In this document: positions 6,166 through 13,579 of the stretch, in pieces
How the letters are laid out: every line of letters starts with the position of its first letter
Position numbering within the stretch: position 1 is the stretch's first letter
DNA from: UBA9715 sp003452695
GTDB lineage: Bacteria > Actinomycetota > Coriobacteriia > Coriobacteriales > Eggerthellaceae
Assembly (NCBI GenBank): GCA_946625225.1
Contig: CAMOTA010000050.1
Span: 1-18,423 of the forward strand
DNA length: 18,423 nt
Direction: 5' to 3'
Translations under genes and position numbers: made by a program
Notes under the pieces: generated by a model
The model's input: the letters and a program-made list of their open reading frames with translations, nothing else
The model's database searches: none
What the model was told of the DNA's origin: nothing

Positions 6166-7659
6166 TCACTCTTCCGGGAAAAACGCCTCGAGCGCGCTTC
6201 GATCGGTGGGCCTGCTTGCAAGCGACCCCACGACCATCAGCACGAGCGCAACCGCAATGCCTATCGTTATCTGATGCAATCCGGCCACCTTCAAGCCCAG
6301 CGCCATGGTTACGCAATAGGCCAACGTGCCGCCCCCCATCGACAGCAACGCCCCCGTCGCGTTCGCGCGCTTCCAGAACAGCGCGCCCACCAGCACCCAG
6401 CAAAACGCAGTTTCGAGCCCGCCGAATGCAAACATGTTAATCCGCCAGATAACATCGGGCGGCACGATGGAGAGCACGAACACGACGATGCCGATGACGA
6501 ACGTGATAACCTGGCTCGAGCGCACCACGGTCTTATCGGCCGGCATCCTGCCCGAAGCTTCGGCATGGTGCAACCACAGGTCTTTGATGATGGCCGACGA
6601 GCTGGCGATGAGCAGGCTGGACACCGTGGATATGCTCGCGGCGATCGGGCCGATGATGGCGATGCCCGCAAGCCAGGGTGGCAGGCTCTGCACTATGGCG
6701 GCCGGAATGATGTTGTCCACGCTCCCACCGTAGTCCGCCAACGTGCCCGGCAGGATGCCCGCGGACAGCACGCCGAGGGCCGTGACGCCGATCATCATGG
6801 CGCCGCAGATGACCGTGCCCCAGATCATGGCGCGGTGCAGCGATTTCGTGTCCTTGTAGCTCATGGTGCGCACCACGCTCTGCGGCAGGCAGAACGTGAA
6901 CACGCCGACAAGCAGCCACTGGGTGAAGTACAGGCCGATGGGCATGTTGCCGCCGGAAAGCGGTTCCATCATCTCGGGATGGTTCGCGGCAATGGTGTCC
7001 ATGATGTGCTCGTAGCCGCCGCCGGCAGACAGGATGCCGCCCGCTAGCACGACGATGCCGACTATCATGGCGATGCCGCACAGCGCATCCGTGAAGGCCA
7101 CCCCGCGAAAGCCGCCGATGGTGGTGAACAGGATGCAGGTAACGCCGAATATGGCCAAGCCCATGAGGTAGCTGTATCCGGTGACCGCCTCGAAAAGCTT
7201 CGCGCCGCCCACGAACTGGGCGATCATCGTCGTCGCGAAGAACAGGACCATTATCAGCGCCGACAGCACGGCCAGCGCGTTCGATTGGTAGCGTTCGCGA
7301 ATCACGTCGATTATCGTAACCGCCCCGAGTCGACGGCTGACGAGCGCCATCTTCTTGCCGAGAATGCCATAGAGCAGAAATAAGGCCGTTACCTGCACGG
7401 TTGCCATGTACACCCAGCCCCAGCCGATGGACCACGCCTGGCCGGGCCCGCCCACGAAGCTGGACACGCTGCCGTAGGTGGCGATGGTGGTCATGGCCAG
7501 CACGAACGGGCCCAAGCTGCGGTTGCCCAAGAAGTACTCGCTTATGAAACCGCCCTGCAACCCGGAAGACGCCTGGGCTTGGCGCCGCGCGAACACCGCA
7601 ACCACGAGCGCGACGACCAGGAACACCGCAACGGGGAGCAATCCCGCAAGGCTATTCAT
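6166..7659 (-). CDS. panF: Sodium/pantothenate symporter (SSS family)
   Basis: This 497-residue integral membrane protein of the sodium:solute symporter family has about 12-13 hydrophobic segments. It probably imports pantothenate with Na+. PanF-like features are EYFLGNRSLGPFVLAMTTIA (41-60), YGSVSSFVGGPG (62-73), the family signature around QSVVRTMSYKDTKSLHRAM (260-278), and ISTVSSLLIASSSAIIKD (343-360), the region that forms a Na+ site in the family. It overlaps yhdT by eight bases, as expected for the yhdT-panF pair known from other bacteria, which strengthens the pantothenate call over other SSS substrates. GGGGG lies about five bases before the ATG. Pantothenate supplies CoA synthesis. 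Other SSS substrates cannot be excluded from sequence alone. Confidence 0.88.
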   Translation of the reverse strand: MNSLAGLLPVAVFLVVALVVAVFARRQAQASSGLQGGFISEYFLGNRSLGPFVLAMTTIATYGSVSSFVGGPGQAWSIGWGWVYMATVQVTALFLLYGILGKKMALVSRRLGAVTIIDVIRERYQSNALAVLSALIMVLFFATTMIAQFVGGAKLFEAVTGYSYLMGLAIFGVTCILFTTIGGFRGVAFTDALCGIAMIVGIVVLAGGILSAGGGYEHIMDTIAANHPEMMEPLSGGNMPIGLYFTQWLLVGVFTFCLPQSVVRTMSYKDTKSLHRAMIWGTVICGAMMIGVTALGVLSAGILPGTLADYGGSVDNIIPAAIVQSLPPWLAGIAIIGPIAASISTVSSLLIASSSAIIKDLWLHHAEASGRMPADKTVVRSSQVITFVIGIVVFVLSIVPPDVIWRINMFAFGGLETAFCWVLVGALFWKRANATGALLSMGGGTLAYCVTMALGLKVAGLHQITIGIAVALVLMVVGSLASRPTDRSALEAFFPEE

Positions 7660-7927
7660 CGTCGCCCCCTTTCAACTCAGGCGCCTCGTCGTCCAAATCG
7701 AAACCGACGAACACCTTCTTGGCCAGCACGACCACGACCACGATTGAGCAAATCCACGTGCCGATGGTGCCGCCGATCACCCAAACGGGCGTGTGGAATA
7801 GCTGCACGTCCAGCCCGGCCAAGCCGAACCCGAACACGCACCACACCGCAACGGTAATTAGGAGCGCCACGACCGTCGCGATTGCCTCGCGATTTGCCTG
7901 CTCGTGTTTTTGCTTGTAGGTAAGCAC
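7652..7927 (-). CDS. yhdT: YhdT-family small membrane protein (DUF997)
   Basis: This 91-residue protein has two hydrophobic segments (about residues 16-36 and 47-69) and an acidic tail ending EAPELKGGDDE. Size, topology and overlap with panF match the YhdT/DUF997 family that commonly sits directly upstream of panF. Its biochemical role is not established; a partner or assembly role for the symporter is usually assumed. The start codon is GTG, preceded by AAGGG. Its stop codon lies inside the panF start region (eight-base overlap), which suggests translational coupling. Confidence 0.85.
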   Translation of the reverse strand: MLTYKQKHEQANREAIATVVALLITVAVWCVFGFGLAGLDVQLFHTPVWVIGGTIGTWICSIVVVVVLAKKVFVGFDLDDEAPELKGGDDE

Positions 7928-7955
7928 GATTTCCCTTTCCCCATTTCTTCATATC

Positions 7956-7983
7956 GTGCGGATTCGGCGCAGCGCCCCCGCAC
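7956..7983 (-). other. Leader hairpin upstream of yhdT-panF
   Basis: GTGCGG (7956-7961) pairs with CCGCAC (7978-7983), enclosing a GGCG-CAG-CGCC inner hairpin. It lies in the leader between the candidate promoter near 8040 and the yhdT GTG. It matches no riboswitch I know and may simply shape the 5' leader. Confidence 0.4.
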
Positions 7984-8036
7984 ACATCCATATAACCGGC
8001 GTCTCCCTGCGACAGCCGATCCCGATACCGAAGGGC

Positions 8037-8042
8037 ATTATA
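8037..8042 (-). promoter_or_regulatory. Candidate -10 box for yhdT-panF-(ribF)
   Basis: On the minus strand this is a perfect TATAAT. With a 17-base spacer the -35 hexamer would be TTTCCG, a weak match. The distance to the yhdT start is about 110 bases. It lies just past the end of the thi operon, where a promoter for the next unit is expected. Confidence 0.45.
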
Positions 8043-8060
8043 GCCGCCCCCGTACTTTGC

Positions 8061-8083
8061 GGAAAGCAACGGCTTGTCAGCCG
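8061..8083 (-). terminator. Weak terminator-like hairpin at the end of thiZ
   Basis: On the minus strand CGGCT-GACA-AGCCG is followed by TTGCTTTCC. The stem is short, and the thiZ stop codon TGA overlaps its loop and right arm. It is the only terminator-like element seen after the thi operon. Confidence 0.35.
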
Positions 8084-8904
8084 CTGGTCAGGAGGTCGAG
8101 CACGCGCGCCTTGGCCTGCAGGAACGCCGGGGTCAGCGAATACTCCCCAAGCTGGCCGCATGCGTTTCGATCGGGAACGACCTGGCCGACGACCACCGCG
8201 GGCGCATTGCCCCCATCTGGTTCCGACGCGCGCCCGAGCACGTAGATGCGGTCGGCCATTATGCAAGCCTCGTCGGCATCGTGCGTGATCATGAGCGTGG
8301 AAAGGCCCATATCGCGCGCCTGATTCCTGAACCACGTGCGCACGTCCACGCGCGTGATGGCATCGAGCGCCGAGAACGGCTCGTCGAGCATGACCACGTC
8401 GTTGCCCATAAGGCACGTTCGCAGGAAAGCGGCGCGCTGGCGCATGCCGCCTGATAGCTGCGAAGGCCACTTATCCGCAGCTTCCTCCAAGCCGAAGCGC
8501 GCGAGCAGCGGACGAGCCGTCTTGCGCGCTTCGGATTTCGACATGCCGGAAAGCGTGAGCGGCAAGCATGCGTTGTCGATGACCCGCAAGCCGGGCAGCA
8601 GCAGGTCCTTCTGCAACATATAGCTGACGCGCCCCGGTTGGCCCGTCACATCCCGGCCATGAAGGAGCACCTTGCCCATGCGGGGCATCGTCAGGCCCGC
8701 CAGCGCATGCAGCAGCGTGGTCTTGCCCATGCCGGACTTCCCCACCAGGCACACCGTTTCGCCCTCGGAGACGGCAAGGTCGATTCCCTGCACCACCGGC
8801 GTCCCGTCGCCCCAGGCAACGGTCAGGCCGCGCGCTTCGAGGGCGGGCGTTTCAGATGGCCCGCGCCCTTCTGGTTCCCTGCAATTTGCGTCTTCGCGCG
8901 TCAC
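8077..8904 (-). CDS. thiZ: ABC transporter ATP-binding protein for thiamin precursor (HMP) uptake
   Basis: This 275-residue ABC ATPase energises the ThiXYZ importer at the inner face of the membrane. Walker A is GKSGMGKT (55-62), the Q-loop Q98, the signature LSGGM (150-154), Walker B VVMLDE (170-175) and the H-loop H208. It resembles the nitrate/sulfonate/HMP branch of importers. It is the last gene after thiX and thiY, 20 bases after the thiY stop. The start is GTG with only a weak ribosome site, so translation may rely on the preceding gene. The first 20 or so residues, before ALEARGLTVAW, are not part of the fold, so the true start could lie slightly downstream. The substrate is inferred from the upstream TPP riboswitch and the THI5-like binding protein. 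Confidence 0.88.
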   Translation of the reverse strand: MTREDANCREPEGRGPSETPALEARGLTVAWGDGTPVVQGIDLAVSEGETVCLVGKSGMGKTTLLHALAGLTMPRMGKVLLHGRDVTGQPGRVSYMLQKDLLLPGLRVIDNACLPLTLSGMSKSEARKTARPLLARFGLEEAADKWPSQLSGGMRQRAAFLRTCLMGNDVVMLDEPFSALDAITRVDVRTWFRNQARDMGLSTLMITHDADEACIMADRIYVLGRASEPDGGNAPAVVVGQVVPDRNACGQLGEYSLTPAFLQAKARVLDLLTSG

Positions 8905-8924
8905 GGAAAATCGCTCGCAGCCCG

Positions 8925-10025
8925 CTAGTCCAGATATTGCATCGTATAGCCGCTGGAAGGATCGAACGCCTTTTCGGTAAGGTTCTCGTCGTTAATCCAC
9001 TGGTAGAACCGCGACCAGCGCGCATCGTCGATAACTCCCCAGCTGGGGGCATCTGCTATGTACAGCGGCGAAAGGATGTCCTGGGCCTCGGCGATGAGCG
9101 CGCGGTTCAACTCGGGTACGGCACCGCACAGGATGTCGGCCGCTTCCTGCGGATGCTCTGCCGCGAATTCGTATCCGCGCTTCGCCGCACGCAGGAACGC
9201 CTTCACCACATCGGGGTTTTCCTCTGCGAACTTGTCGTTCACCGCGATGACCGGCGAATAGAAGTCGAACACGGGGTCGATGTCGCGGAAGGCGAAGTAG
9301 TTCACGGGATAGTTCTGCAGGCGCGCATTGGCAACGGCCCACCACTCGTACACCCACACGCAATCGTATAGGTTGGCCTGCAGGCCCATAACGTCGTCTT
9401 CCACTTCGTAGGGCACGGTTTGCACGTCGCCGTACGATGCACCCTCCTGTTCGACGAGCTTCTTGATGGTGGCCTGCTCGACCGGCAGGTTCCACGTGGC
9501 ATAGCGATGGCCCGCCATCTTCGCGGGACTCGTAATGCCGTCTTCGGCCCGGCTCATGATGCCGCTCGTGTTGTGCTGCACCACAGCTGCCACGGCCGTA
9601 TAGGGCATGGGAGTTGCCGAACCCAGGCTGTTGGCAATGTAGTCTTGGTACGTCATGCCCATGTCCGCGCCTCCCGTTCCGATAAGCGCATCGGAGCCGT
9701 CGGCGGGCACGGGAACGAACTGCACGTCTATGCCCTCTTCGGCAAACCAGCCCTTCTCCTGCGCCACGTACAGGCCCGTGTGGTTGGCATTGGGCGCATA
9801 GTCCAGCACGAACGACACGCTGCGCAGGCCGCTCGACGCCGAGGAGCCGGCCGTCGCGCCGGCGCTTGCCGAGCTGGCCGAGCTGTCCGAGCTGCCGCTT
9901 GCCGCACTGGCAGAGCCGCTTGCAGCCGAGCTGGCAGAGCCGCCCTGCGAACACGCCACGAGCATGCATGCTGCCACAAGCGCCATGCACGCAACCAGGC
10001 AGCGCCTTACGATTGTTCTCTTCAT
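8925..10025 (-). CDS. thiY: THI5/NMT1-family substrate-binding lipoprotein of the HMP transporter
   Basis: This 366-residue lipoprotein should bind the thiamin pyrimidine precursor (hydroxymethylpyrimidine or formylaminopyrimidine) outside the membrane. The signal peptide starts MKRTIVRRC and ends in the lipobox LVAC (22-25), with C25 as the lipid anchor. Residues 26 to about 66 are a low-complexity Ser/Ala/Gly linker, a style common in Eggerthellaceae lipoproteins. The binding domain begins around LDYAPNANHTGLYVAQ, the ThiY/THI5 signature. The ATG at 10025 is chosen because AAGGAAAGGG precedes it and because it overlaps the thiX stop as ATGA. A riboflavin or taurine ligand is possible for the superfamily, but the TPP riboswitch argues for thiamin precursors. 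Confidence 0.9.
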   Translation of the reverse strand: MKRTIVRRCLVACMALVAACMLVACSQGGSASSAASGSASAASGSSDSSASSASAGATAGSSASSGLRSVSFVLDYAPNANHTGLYVAQEKGWFAEEGIDVQFVPVPADGSDALIGTGGADMGMTYQDYIANSLGSATPMPYTAVAAVVQHNTSGIMSRAEDGITSPAKMAGHRYATWNLPVEQATIKKLVEQEGASYGDVQTVPYEVEDDVMGLQANLYDCVWVYEWWAVANARLQNYPVNYFAFRDIDPVFDFYSPVIAVNDKFAEENPDVVKAFLRAAKRGYEFAAEHPQEAADILCGAVPELNRALIAEAQDILSPLYIADAPSWGVIDDARWSRFYQWINDENLTEKAFDPSSGYTMQYLD

Positions 10026-10789
10026 TTCCCTTTCCTTTCCTTCCGCTTCCACGGCAAACACACGAATTTAAGCGCGTCGACCAGCCACAGCAGAGCCAGC
10101 GAGAGCGCGCTTATCACCAGGATGGACGCAAACATCTTGTCGTAGGAAAACGATTTGCGCACGCGGGTCATGTACACGCCCAACCCCGAGGACCCGCCCA
10201 GCCATTCGGCTATGACCGCCCCGACGATGGCGTAGGTGGCGCTTATCCGGAGCCCCGCGAAAAACGGCTCGGCAGCAGCCGGCAGCTTCACATAGCGAAA
10301 GATCTGCCATTCGCTTGCATGCATCGTGCGCATAAGGTCTATCTGGTCGGGATCGACCGCCTTGAAGCCCGATACGAGCGACACCGCTATGGGAAAGAAG
10401 GTGGTAAGGGCGATGAGCACGATTTTAGGCAACAGGCCATAGCCGAACCAGAGCACGAGCAAGGGGGCGATGGCAATGGTCGGCACGGTCTGCGAAACGG
10501 TGATGATTGGCTGGAAGGCAAGGTAGAGCGCATCGAAGCGGTCCATGAGCATGGCGATGACGAAACCGAGCACACAGCCCACCGCCAGCCCCAGAAACGC
10601 CTCGACGAGGGTCGTCTGCGTATGCTCCCAGATAAGCGGCGCATCGCCGACGAGAGCGACGACAACCTGCGTGGGCGCGGGTAGCATATAGGCCGGCACG
10701 ATTCCCGCCCGACACGACACTTCCCACGCCAGCAACAGCGCGAGCACCGTCGCGGCGGGAATAACCTTTCGTTTAACACGCGAATTCAT
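10022..10789 (-). CDS. thiX: ABC transporter permease for thiamin precursor (HMP) uptake
   Basis: This 255-residue membrane permease has about six hydrophobic segments and is of the BPD_transp_1 type. It forms the channel of the ThiXYZ importer. The coupling motif that docks the ATPase is visible as the stretch HASEWQIFRYVKLPAAAEPF, with the usual EAA-like end in a conserved LP. The ATG at 10789 is chosen because GGGAG lies just upstream. The frame stays open 20 codons further, but that stretch is the conserved core of the TPP riboswitch and is not protein. It is the first gene of the operon, directly after the riboswitch, and overlaps thiY by four bases. Confidence 0.9.
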   Translation of the reverse strand: MNSRVKRKVIPAATVLALLLAWEVSCRAGIVPAYMLPAPTQVVVALVGDAPLIWEHTQTTLVEAFLGLAVGCVLGFVIAMLMDRFDALYLAFQPIITVSQTVPTIAIAPLLVLWFGYGLLPKIVLIALTTFFPIAVSLVSGFKAVDPDQIDLMRTMHASEWQIFRYVKLPAAAEPFFAGLRISATYAIVGAVIAEWLGGSSGLGVYMTRVRKSFSYDKMFASILVISALSLALLWLVDALKFVCLPWKRKERKGK

Positions 10790-10792
10790 GCA

Positions 10793-10880
10793 GCTCCCTA
10801 CGCCGGCATTACCCGGATCAGGTTCCTTGGGTCGTGGCAGGCATGCCACCTCTCAGCCGGTCCGTTCCAGCTCCCCGTCG
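10793..10880 (-). promoter_or_regulatory. TPP riboswitch (thi-box) controlling thiXYZ
   Basis: Read on the minus strand, the aptamer core is clear: CGGGGAGC, then GGCTGAGAGG, a GTGGCA/TGCCAC hairpin, ACCC, and the near-invariant AACCTGATCCGGGTAATG ending in CCGGCGTAGGGA. The conserved 3' edge contains GGGAG, which is also the ribosome site for thiX, four bases from the ATG. No terminator hairpin lies between aptamer and gene. Control is therefore probably translational: bound TPP would hide the ribosome site. The P1 closing stem is not obvious, so the mechanism is inference. Confidence 0.95.
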
Positions 10881-10887
10881 AAGTCGC

Positions 10888-10896
10888 ATTATAGCA
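10888..10896 (-). promoter_or_regulatory. Extended -10 promoter of the thiXYZ operon
   Basis: On the minus strand TGC-TATAAT is a perfect extended -10 element (TGn plus consensus hexamer). No good -35 is present, as is usual for extended -10 promoters. The expected start, about seven bases downstream, falls at the 5' edge of the TPP aptamer, so the leader is almost all riboswitch. Confidence 0.7.
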
Positions 10897-11021
10897 TGGC
10901 GCATTCGATTGTGCGGAAACAGAATGATGCACGTGACTTCGAGCCGATGCGTCATCGTTTCAGTTCACACACCCCTAGTGCTCGACCGCCCGGCAGGCTG
11001 CGTAGAGCGAACGCGTCATTT

Positions 11022-11070
11022 GTCACCGCCCTAGCCCGGCCAACGGCGGGAACGGGCCATGGGCGGTAAC
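11022..11070 (-). terminator. Long GC-rich stem-loop downstream of the MoeA-fusion gene
   Basis: On the minus strand GTTACCGCCC (11070-11061) pairs with GGGCGGTGAC (11031-11022) over ten positions with one U-G wobble. An inner GCCCG/CGGGC stem lies within it. It begins two bases after the stop codon. No U-tract follows, so it may act as a rho-assisted or non-canonical terminator. The rest of the gap to the thi promoter (10897-11021) holds no gene or motif I can name. Confidence 0.5.
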
Positions 11071-11072
11071 CA

Positions 11073-13010
11073 TCATTCGAAATGCCGGCGCACGCGACCC
11101 GGCTGGTCTATGCGGTAGCCCCCCAGCTCTTGCATGCGCGCGCGGAAAGCATCGCTTTGCAGCACGTTCACCAGGGCGCGCACCATGGGCGTGTCCCACG
11201 CGTAATCGGCGATGAGCAAATCGTACTGTTCCTCGCACACGGGCACGAAGCCCAACCCGTACATCTTGGCCGCCGAATAGATTCCCATACCCGCATCGGC
11301 CGAACCCGATTCCACGAGCGCTGCAACCGCGGTATGCGTGAATTCCTCGTGGTCGTAGCCATATATGCTCGCGGAGTCGATTCCGTCGCGCTTGCACAGG
11401 TAGTCCGCAAGGATGCGCGTGCCCGACCCCTTCTGGCGGTTCACGTAGCGCAGGCCGTTACGCGTCAGGTCGGCCATCGACTCGATGCTAAGCGGGTTGC
11501 CTGGCGCCACCATCAGGCCCTGCTGGCGGTATACGCATTCCACTTGCCGCACGCCTCCCCGGGGGAAATGCTTTTCCAAATAGGCAACGTTGTATTCGCC
11601 CGTCGCCTCATCCAACAGGTGGATGCCGCCGCAGTGGTTCTCGCCCCGCTTGGCCGCCACGATGGCGCCCATCGATCCCACATGGGTCGACGCGACCGAG
11701 AGCTGGGGCCAGCGCACGTGGACGAGCTGGGCCACTTCGTCGATGAGCGGGTCGTGGCTGCCGATGACGACAAGCGAGTTCTCGATCTCTGCACGGGGAC
11801 GCAGCAGGTTCACCCGCACGCTCTGGCCCGCCTCGTAGCCTTCGCTGTTCTGCGGCACGTTCAGGATGCCGTCGGCCTTCACGAACGACGTGACCACGCC
11901 GGCGCCGCGCGATAGCGGCGTTGCCACCGCCCGGCCCTGCACCATGCCGAGGCGCACGCGCACGAACTCCTCGTATTTCAGCGACGACGTGCAAGGACGC
12001 GCAAGCGTCGCCTCCAGCGTTTCGCCTTGCTGCATGGCACAGCCCATCAGCTGCTCGATTATCGGCTTCACGATGGATTCGACCACGATGATGCCGCTTA
12101 CGGGATATCCGGGCACGCCGACGATGGCCACGGGACCCGCATTTCCCAAAATGGCGGGCTTGCCGGGCTTTATCGCAATGCCATGGCAGAAGACCTCGCC
12201 CACCTTCCCCACCGCCTGCGCCGAATAGTCGTCGCGCCCGGCCGACGACCCCGCATTCAAAAGCACGATGTCGCATTCGTCCACGGCGCGCTGCAGGGCC
12301 GTGCACACCAGGTCGGGCTCGTCCTTCACGATGGGATACACGACGGGCTGCGCGCCCCACTGCCGCACCATGCCCGAGAATATCGTCGAATTGAATTCCA
12401 TCACGTCGCCCGGCCGAGGATTCGCGCTGGGCGCAACGACTTCATCGCCCGTGGGTATGATGCCCACCTTGGGACGCGCGATAACGGGCACTTCCTGCAC
12501 GCCGGCGGCAAGCATCGCGCCCATGGCAGCGGGGCCCACGACCGTATTGGACGTGAGCAGCATCTCGCCCGCGCAGATGTCCTCGCCAATCTGGCGCACG
12601 TTGCCCCACGGGGCGATTGACGCGTACAACGTGACCGGGCACGACCCCAGCCTTCGCTCGTCGCCCTCCGCGGCATACACGACGTCTTCGATCATCACGA
12701 CCGCATCGCAGCCTTCGGGCAAGGGATCGCCCGTATCCACCACGACATAATCGTCGGGCGATACGACGACGGGCGTGGTTGCCGTGGCGCCAAATGTCTT
12801 GCTCGCCGCAAGCGCGATGCCGTCCATGGCGCAGGCGTGGTAATGCGGCGCCGAAAGGGCGGCATACAGCGGCTCGGCCGTCACACGGCCGAGAGCCTGG
12901 CCTACGGTAACCAATTCGACCACAGGTGCTCTGCCACAGTCCTCCAACCGTTGCAGATAGCCCCGCAGCGCCTCTTCAAGCGGCATGTTGCTCAGATATT
13001 CGAAAGCCAT
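11073..13010 (-). CDS. MoeA-type molybdopterin molybdenumtransferase fused to a C-terminal substrate-binding (PBP-like) domain
   Basis: This 645-residue fusion protein has a MoeA region at residues 1 to about 405, which inserts Mo (or W) into adenylated pterin. Typical motifs are MDGIA (62-66), DTGDPLPEGCDAVV (92-105), PTGDE (186-190), NAGSSAGRDDYS (252-263) and GVPGYPVS (298-305). Residues about 410-640 form a cytoplasmic periplasmic-binding-protein-like/LysR-type substrate domain, with GSHDPLIDE near its start and NRQKGSGTR (524-532). This architecture is known in anaerobes and archaea; the extra domain is thought to sense or hold metal oxyanion or a pterin, but this is not proven. The start MAFEYLSN has GGGAGAG just upstream. 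A cupin gene lies 63 bases before it. Probable role: making the pterin cofactor used by the AOR and other oxidoreductases. Confidence 0.9.
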   Translation of the reverse strand: MAFEYLSNMPLEEALRGYLQRLEDCGRAPVVELVTVGQALGRVTAEPLYAALSAPHYHACAMDGIALAASKTFGATATTPVVVSPDDYVVVDTGDPLPEGCDAVVMIEDVVYAAEGDERRLGSCPVTLYASIAPWGNVRQIGEDICAGEMLLTSNTVVGPAAMGAMLAAGVQEVPVIARPKVGIIPTGDEVVAPSANPRPGDVMEFNSTIFSGMVRQWGAQPVVYPIVKDEPDLVCTALQRAVDECDIVLLNAGSSAGRDDYSAQAVGKVGEVFCHGIAIKPGKPAILGNAGPVAIVGVPGYPVSGIIVVESIVKPIIEQLMGCAMQQGETLEATLARPCTSSLKYEEFVRVRLGMVQGRAVATPLSRGAGVVTSFVKADGILNVPQNSEGYEAGQSVRVNLLRPRAEIENSLVVIGSHDPLIDEVAQLVHVRWPQLSVASTHVGSMGAIVAAKRGENHCGGIHLLDEATGEYNVAYLEKHFPRGGVRQVECVYRQQGLMVAPGNPLSIESMADLTRNGLRYVNRQKGSGTRILADYLCKRDGIDSASIYGYDHEEFTHTAVAALVESGSADAGMGIYSAAKMYGLGFVPVCEEQYDLLIADYAWDTPMVRALVNVLQSDAFRARMQELGGYRIDQPGRVRRHFE

Positions 13011-13073
13011 GGACTCTCCCTTCACCGCACATCGCGATTCGACGGGCGATCCCGCCACCTTGCCTTCCCGTTG

Positions 13074-13421
13074 CTACAGGGCGACGAAATCGGAGGGCAC
13101 GGGGGCAATGACGCCAACGAACACGATGTCCTCGTCGCCATCGTTGGTCAGGCCATGGCACGTCCCTGCCGGATTCACGATAACCTGGCCCGCGCCCACG
13201 CGCACGTCCTGGCCCGGCTCTGGATGGAACAGCCCCGACCCCTGCAGGACGATCCAGATGTCGTCGGAAGTCGTGTGCTTGTGACAGGCAACTTCCTGGC
13301 CGGGCTTGACCGACCAGACAACGCTGTTCGTGTGCTCGTGGGCGGCAAACAGCGTCTTGACCGCCACCTCGTCGCTCGATTCCGCCACATCCGCCATGGT
13401 GAATATGCGCTCGCTCGCCAT
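13074..13421 (-). CDS. Small single-domain cupin protein
   Basis: This 115-residue single-domain cupin shows both motifs. Motif 1 is GQEVACHKHTTSDD, with H47 and H49; the usual metal-binding Glu is replaced by Asp. Motif 2 is GQVIVNPAGTCHGLTN, with H89. It could bind a metal ion or small ligand, and family members include sensors, isomerases and dioxygenases, so no reaction can be named. The ATG is preceded by GGAGAGAGG, a strong ribosome site. The reading frame stays open far upstream, but that is antisense to the helicase gene and lacks a ribosome site. It lies 63 bases before the MoeA fusion on the same strand, so it may be co-transcribed and related to metal or pterin handling; this is inference. 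Confidence 0.82.
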   Translation of the reverse strand: MASERIFTMADVAESSDEVAVKTLFAAHEHTNSVVWSVKPGQEVACHKHTTSDDIWIVLQGSGLFHPEPGQDVRVGAGQVIVNPAGTCHGLTNDGDEDIVFVGVIAPVPSDFVAL

Positions 13422-13511
13422 AACCTCTCTCCTTTCCCCGAAGAACTTGTTAGAAGGACGTCGGGTGCAGCCCTGCCCAGAGGTGAAGCTGCAGCCGAGG
13501 GCCCTTGACGG

Positions 13512-13531
13512 CGGCGCCTCCGCTGGCGCCG
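13512..13531 (-). terminator. Hairpin in the gap between helicase-nuclease and cupin genes
   Basis: CGGCGCC (13512-13518) pairs with GGCGCCG (13525-13531) around a six-base loop, a 7-bp all-GC stem about 50 bases past the helicase stop codon. No U-tract follows on the minus strand. A TACAAT box (13550-13545, minus) precedes it and could serve the cupin gene, but it has no convincing -35. Confidence 0.35.
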
Positions 13532-13579
13532 GCCATCGGAGCCTATTGTACGGGATATCGGCACGAGCTTGGGGCTTTC

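Noticed and set aside
4978..7047. A 689-codon open frame on the plus strand
   Set aside because: It lies antisense to ribF and panF, whose motifs are unambiguous. Its product is rich in Arg, His and Ala with no family motifs, as expected of a GC-rich shadow frame.
8077..10789. Nitrate, taurine or riboflavin ABC importer
   Set aside because: These share the same superfamily, but the TPP riboswitch and the NANHTGLYVA motif favour a thiamin pyrimidine precursor.
10790..10849. Upstream start for the thiX permease (20 extra residues)
   Set aside because: The extra codons are the TPP riboswitch core, and the ATG at 10789 has its own ribosome site.
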